Source: Ferrimonas pelagia
GTDB lineage: Bacteria; Pseudomonadota; Gammaproteobacteria; Enterobacterales; Shewanellaceae
Assembly (NCBI RefSeq): GCF_039543565.1
Contig: NZ_BAABJZ010000102.1
Location: forward strand, 43,289-107,288
DNA: 64,000 nucleotides
Direction of reading: 5' to 3'
Positions 63,671-64,000 of the stretch are shown here, in pieces. The notes beneath the pieces were generated by a model. It made no database searches. It was not told where the DNA came from and was given only the letters and a program-made list of their open reading frames with translations. The position numbers and the translations under genes were made by a program. Within the stretch, counting starts at the first letter, position 1. Each line of letters begins with the position of its first letter.

Positions 63671-64000
63671 ACTGCTTCACCTCCGCCGGCAGATCAGCGA
63701 CGATCTGGCCATCGCGCATGCGCACGGTGCGGCTGGCGTAGCTGGCGTCCTCGTCTGAGTGGGTCACCATGATGATGGTGGTGCCGGCGCGGTTCAGTTC
63801 GCACAACAGGTTCATCACCGCATCGGAGTTTTCTGAGTCGAGATTGCCGGTGGGCTCATCGGCGAGGATCAGCGCGGGCTGGATGATCAGCGCGCGGGCC
63901 ACGGCGACCCGCTGCTGCTGACCGCCGGACAGTTGCTGCGGCAGATGATCGCGTCGGTGGGCGATCTGCATCTGCGCCAAGATGGCTTCGACCCGCTGCT
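63663..64000 (-). CDS. ABC transporter ATP-binding protein, MacB/LolD type (partial, N-terminus off the window)
   Basis: The C-terminal 112 residues of an ATPase are present and the frame is open to the window edge. The signature LSGGQQQRVAVARAL, Walker B LILADEPTGNLDS and the switch His in IIMVTHSDEDA are those of the LolD/MacB/FtsE group. It overlaps the permease start by 8 nt (one operon) and should power that permease. The TTG at 63980 is only an internal codon. Confidence 0.93.
   Translation of the reverse strand, partial: QRVEAILAQMQIAHRRDHLPQQLSGGQQQRVAVARALIIQPALILADEPTGNLDSENSDAVMNLLCELNRAGTTIIMVTHSDEDASYASRTVRMRDGQIVADLPAEVKQYA

Overview
The window is chromosomal DNA of a gammaproteobacterium with a high-GC genome. 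The gene order tsaD / rpsU-yqeY-dnaG-rpoD, plsY / folB-folK-uppP, cca, ygiM, ygiF and glnE is the block known from Enterobacteria, Vibrio and Shewanella. Several traits point to the Shewanella/Ferrimonas side of the Alteromonadales: a free-standing Hpt protein beside arcA, an exeAB-type pair, and octaheme respiratory cytochromes. Ferrimonas is my best guess because of the GC-rich codon use, but no marker in the window proves it.

Layout. 1-1733: a truncated response regulator with a CheC-like domain, and a crotonase. 1804-6259: the macromolecular synthesis operon (rpsU, yqeY, dnaG, rpoD). 6442-11484: tsaD, plsY, folB-folK, uppP, cca. 11593-14087: an ExeA/GspA-ExeB/GspB pair that serves type II secretion. 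14235-18224: putA and ygiM. 18396-20384: a phosphate transporter operon (PhoU-like DUF47 protein plus PiT) behind a strong array of Pho boxes. 20611-26088: the triphosphatase ygiF, a K+ channel/DUF350 pair, and glnE. 26204-30706: folE2 and a large usher-like barrel protein with two SPOR domains. 30862-34850: hptA/arcA, asnC/asnA and rluA. 34928-37916: small membrane proteins, a Met/His-rich thioredoxin and a ToxR/CadC-type membrane regulator.

38323-51067 is the most interesting part: an island for dissimilatory sulfite reduction. It has two near-identical octaheme cytochromes of the SirA/MccA family. Each has seven CxxCH motifs, one CX15CH motif and three extra cysteines. Between them lie a periplasmic rhodanese, an FKBP isomerase with a Met-rich tail (compare MccB of Wolinella), a DUF2946 protein and a TonB-dependent copper receptor with the CxxxM and HxM ligands. 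A CcmF-type heme lyase and a divergent CcmI/NrfG-type TPR protein follow. The two cytochrome genes carry the same promoter layout: a GTGA-N6-TCAC CRP-like site exactly 21 bp upstream of a GATATTCA block, inside otherwise diverged DNA. The system therefore appears to pair sulfite respiration with its own copper uptake and heme attachment. SirC/SirD-type quinol dehydrogenase genes and a CcmH/NrfF partner are absent here.

51240-64000: a GltS-family transporter, an orphan ParA ATPase, an SRPBCC protein, gamma-glutamyltransferase, a DUF3131 protein, an iron-type solute-binding protein, a lipoprotein, an S41 peptidase, and a MacB-type permease with the start of its ATPase at the window edge. I recognised no rRNA, tRNA, CRISPR, prophage or IS element. 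A 26-unit heptanucleotide array lies at 47509-47690.
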